A DNA stretch of 20,420 nucleotides, taken from a virus. Position numbers and translations under genes: made by a program. Where the stretch lies: positions 1-20,420 of IMG/VR virus record IMGVR_UViG_3300030329_005489; one strand, written 5' to 3'. Under the pieces are notes generated by a model that saw only the letters and a list, made by a program, of their open reading frames with translations, was not told the origin of the DNA and made no database searches. Below, one piece after another: positions 18,201 to 20,420 of the stretch. Numbering within the stretch: position 1 is the first letter of the stretch; each line of letters starts with the position of its first letter.

Positions 18201-20420
18201 GAGCCAACAGATATTCGCCGAATCTCTCCTGCGTTATCTTGTGCTTCCGCAAGGCAGCCTTTATGGGCTCTATGTATTTTCGCTCGGCGCGTTCTACCGT
18301 GTAGTATCCTTTACCGAAGTAAGCGTGCCATTTTCGGTGAACCTGCAAGGTATCCCATATCGGGCTGTCTTCAGGTATTCCCATCTCCTTCAGGAGTTTG
18401 TCGTGTAAATGTTTTACTGGGCGTGCCTGATCCACGAAATTGGTCATGGCCGTACCCTTGATCATCCTTGCCAGCATCCCGTCTCTGTCGGGGTCGCCTT
18501 GGTTATTCGCCAAGAAGCGGGACATCCCAAAGAGGTTTGCGAAGTTGTCAGGCAGAGAACTGGTGAGAACCATGCCTGCGCCCAACGACCCTAGACCCTC
18601 GTCCTTAGACTCTTTTGTTTTCACGGGGACCTTTTCCTTCTCGGGCATGATGTTTATCTCTTCGCCCTTGGTCTCCGTGTTTTCCAGTGCCTGTATTGCC
18701 TTGTCGAACTCGGTCAACTTGCCTTCCACGAACTCCGTTAAACTGAAGGCCGAATCCACAGCACCCTTGCCTTGAGCCAGCACCTTGTTCAGCCCGGCCA
18801 AAGCTGCCTGGGCGAGGGCCACGGTTCTCTGCGTGGAATCAATTGCCTTGGCCCTTTCTCCCGGGACTTTGCTGGAACTGGTGCGCAGGTGGGACACGTA
18901 ATTCCTCAGCAACTTTATGCTCTCTTTTAACTCTACCGACTGTTCTTGCTCAAAGTTCACGAGACTAATTCTACTATAGGCTTTTTTTACATCAGCGGGG
19001 GTCCACGGACGCTCGGCCATAGCTTTTTTGCCCGATATTCTTCTTCCAGATCCCTCCAGGAATTTGTCAAAAGCCTCCAACTCTTCCCTAAAAATCATGT
19101 CCTCTATCCGCCAAGCTTCCAAAAGCCCGATATCGTTTTCCAAAGCGTGACGTCTAGCTTCTTCAGCCCCCTCAAAATACGCGTCCTGCGCATCTACTTC
19201 GATTAAGGTGTCTGTTAAATCATCTAGATTGGTAAACTTGCGTCTCGCGGCACGCTCTTGCTCTTTGTTTAAGTCTACGTGGTCTGCCGACAGCAAGTTG
19301 TAATCTAGGGACGCCTTTTCTATTTCCGCACTTAACCTAACCTTCTCTAGAGAGTCGACCCCCTGAGATACGGTCTCCTCCAAAAAGGTGGTTACCAAAT
19401 CCCCTAGGGTTCCGTCTGGGTAGGGGGCTTTGGTTCTTATTCCGGGGCTTAGGTCGGCGCTTGACGGAGAAAAACTGTAGCGGTATTTCGAATTCGAGTA
19501 GTGGAGCCCTACCTTAGCTAACATGTCCTTTTCGAACTGCGCCATCGCACCCTCAAACTCTAGGTCATAATACCCCATGTCGACTTTCTTGTCGTGCTTT
19601 TGAAACTCTTCTCGCAGTTTATCGTACCGAGGGCCCGTATCACCCTCACCCCACTCACGTATGTCCTCAGGACTCCAATTAGGAGGGTACTTAAAATCAT
19701 CTGATGATGGAGGATCTATTCCAAGTTCGTCGGCTATCGCCCTAACTAGATTGTCCTGCGCCTTCCACCTTGGTGTGTCTATTACACGATTGAAGCTTTG
19801 TAGCTTTTTCTCGCGCATCTGTAGATTACTTATCTTCCACAGAGCATTCCAACGTTTGTCTTGTACGGACAGTGCCGCCCCCTTGGACGCCGTTTTGACG
19901 GCAGCCCCCGCTGTCTTTGGTAAACCCGTAACTGCTGTGGTGGCTCCTAATCCAAGGGTCTTCAAAAAGCCCCTACGAGAAGAGCCTGCGTCTACCTCTT
20001 CCTCAGGCACTGATGTCTTAGTCCTGCGGACAGTGCCAAATAGGAATTTCGACAACATCTCGCGGAAAGTTAATCGGTCTTCGTCGGGCAGCCCGGAGCC
20101 GAGTAGCTCGGAGGGGTGGTAAATCAATTCTAAGAAAGCCTTGTATAGAGGCTTGCTTTTCAGCTCCTCCACAAAAGTTCTTACGGCCTTCCTCTGGACT
20201 TCGAAATCTTTTACTTGATCCAACTTAGGTGCCGGAGCGCCCTGTTGTCGTCTGTCATCGGCGGCGTCGATAAGGCTCTGTCCATACAGCTTCTGCTGTA
20301 TCGGCGCTAGCTGTCTATTCAACTCGTTTATCCGTTTGGTGATCTGCGGATGTTTTGCCTCGGCGACAGTGGTGTAAAGAGCTTCTTGGGTCTTTATTTG
20401 GCTTTTGAGGGCCGCTTCCT
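15262..20420 (-). CDS. Giant LPD38-like polyvalent virion protein, N-terminus beyond window
   Basis: The frame is open from 20420 to the stop at 15262, giving 1718 visible residues. A TTG at 20322 is not a convincing start, because 32 more sense codons precede it and continue the same charged helical sequence. In numbering from that TTG: S-R-R-G-F-L-K at 115-121, a full Tat motif, is followed by a Gly/Ala-rich hydrophobic stretch. Long charged helical segments occupy about 150-1050. Near 1095 is N-P-A-F-I-I-P-N-F-F-R-D, then a region ending E-N-S-I-R-M-S-S-F-W and H-I-A-R-N-V-T-V-D-F-N (about 1230-1275), and a membrane-like helix at about 1306-1325. The latter block matches my memory of the LPD38 domain of phage polyvalent proteins, which are packaged and delivered into the host. 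No catalytic motif was recognised. The gene precedes the portal by ATGA overlap. Confidence 0.75.
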   Translation of the reverse strand, partial: EAALKSQIKTQEALYTTVAEAKHPQITKRINELNRQLAPIQQKLYGQSLIDAADDRRQQGAPAPKLDQVKDFEVQRKAVRTFVEELKSKPLYKAFLELIYHPSELLGSGLPDEDRLTFREMLSKFLFGTVRRTKTSVPEEEVDAGSSRRGFLKTLGLGATTAVTGLPKTAGAAVKTASKGAALSVQDKRWNALWKISNLQMREKKLQSFNRVIDTPRWKAQDNLVRAIADELGIDPPSSDDFKYPPNWSPEDIREWGEGDTGPRYDKLREEFQKHDKKVDMGYYDLEFEGAMAQFEKDMLAKVGLHYSNSKYRYSFSPSSADLSPGIRTKAPYPDGTLGDLVTTFLEETVSQGVDSLEKVRLSAEIEKASLDYNLLSADHVDLNKEQERAARRKFTNLDDLTDTLIEVDAQDAYFEGAEEARRHALENDIGLLEAWRIEDMIFREELEAFDKFLEGSGRRISGKKAMAERPWTPADVKKAYSRISLVNFEQEQSVELKESIKLLRNYVSHLRTSSSKVPGERAKAIDSTQRTVALAQAALAGLNKVLAQGKGAVDSAFSLTEFVEGKLTEFDKAIQALENTETKGEEINIMPEKEKVPVKTKESKDEGLGSLGAGMVLTSSLPDNFANLFGMSRFLANNQGDPDRDGMLARMIKGTAMTNFVDQARPVKHLHDKLLKEMGIPEDSPIWDTLQVHRKWHAYFGKGYYTVERAERKYIEPIKAALRKHKITQERFGEYLLARAAPSRNEHLRLRELDQQKEELASLYNKNRSMENQSQRYKDLKEKHKTAEIPTSGIETHVAEDVVRTMEAEKDFMDFLNDSSQPLQKFYAMNRDALDQKTAAGLIQGSSNPGSLAENERMVAAMSHYDWNKISNIKLNDKYSYAPMQGFAGETDKLQNREEAYERLGKAASTTGKGWDQPKQKFISKGAFGRGSFVKDGVKGSYAPDPAITLATAVEQYFNDSIRSQKNEVSQSFGELFEMMRAVANPKYLEQLRTSNPEYAKLIDEMTDDSKAAIAEDFHKTFETEFKPTEEGKEYKLEAEDVLDENGKAIPRLRTRRRKLNLEFRNDPHVFVYRKDGVPLFVKFKVSQEGSAMADTMKNLRYQALPSVLKPFNTATRFLAKMYTSANPAFIIPNFFRDYGTAFIHLTEDEKRGLVKDALNMGNIAKFARGIHRAERAKARGEDLLAMDLDTTNAKAMAKTAADLLAEGDHAKMYEFAQAAGAKVGYFRHSSMLEQVEQINKDIAKHKGLTRKTATAVGKTIDHMNTAVENSIRMSSFWAAIKRGDSVEKATHIARNVTVDFNQKGNYTQTLGALYVFFGAGMNSIDRMIRSLNSRSPKELSVLFGGIIGSAITVSLFNRMLDPQDDEEEQPDYDTINSYKRDTNLIVPMPSWFFGNEEGYAKKDTGFFSLPLPLGYNALWAIGQVVGDVLARVGMGANAGSSILDGTSRITRAVTNAVNPVNSDSMLTMGVPSAFKPLIELKTNENFMGSPIRYEDSRWNPPQPGHMQDPASTSQHWKDLSKGLNSFFGGSDDTKGTLIGDPSLASAEQSVQFDISGSQFQHLLYNYLGGMGQIGDAGVGLLYNTVIGKKVEFDWGAIPIASRFVRGSTHGVNIRSDFKSLHNLTEAIGDEIEEAEKAGPKSATAIRQKYKEVLPFLKLVKNVEKNKNAIRRQIKKAENNKKLTDFEITQQVDKLEAKQLKSQIHAIRKARELGFEL

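Noticed and set aside
20320-20322. TTG as start of the giant protein
   Set aside because: The frame continues upstream to the window edge with similar charged helical sequence, so the true start is probably outside.

Overview
The window looks like a stretch of a tailed double-stranded DNA phage genome, most likely with a podovirus-type particle. It holds virion assembly genes: a portal, an acidic coiled-coil scaffold, an N4-gp56/DUF4043-type major capsid protein, a head-tail adaptor, several adhesin-like proteins, and a giant protein with an LPD38-like 'polyvalent' region of the kind carried in virions and probably ejected into the host. A lipoprotein with the layout of a unimolecular spanin points to a host with an outer membrane. 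A perfect twin-arginine (Tat) motif inside the giant protein fits a Gram-negative host too. No terminase, polymerase, integrase, tRNA, CRISPR array or insertion sequence was seen, so the window is an internal fragment and the taxon cannot be named from it.

Layout. Apart from one cassette, all genes are on the minus strand, so the reading order is right to left. From the right edge: the giant protein (open at 20420), portal, a 99-aa protein, a 33-aa one-helix membrane peptide, a LamG-type adhesin, three small proteins, a second LamG-like adhesin, and two more small proteins, ending at about 9099. A plus-strand cassette (7358-9123) follows: a small helix-turn-helix protein, a 68-aa fibre-like protein, a sulfotransferase-like protein and a GT-A-type glycosyltransferase. 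The minus strand resumes with a repeat-rich tail fibre (7224-6394), a strong terminator, a two-gene candidate lysis unit (u-spanin and small holin-like protein), scaffold, capsid, a lysine-rich small protein, the adaptor, and a protein built of tandem ~119-residue domains that runs off the left edge.

How it may work together. Portal, scaffold and capsid build the head; the adaptor joins it to the tail; the fibre and the two LamG proteins probably bind host glycans; the giant protein probably travels inside the particle. Nine stop/start junctions are 4-base ATGA overlaps, which suggests translational coupling. The plus-strand cassette seems to have its own sigma70-like promoter that would make a leaderless message for the HTH gene. 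An ACAACCG motif stands upstream of three minus-strand units, twice at exactly 36 bases from the start codon. All functions are read from protein sequence by eye; no database search was run.
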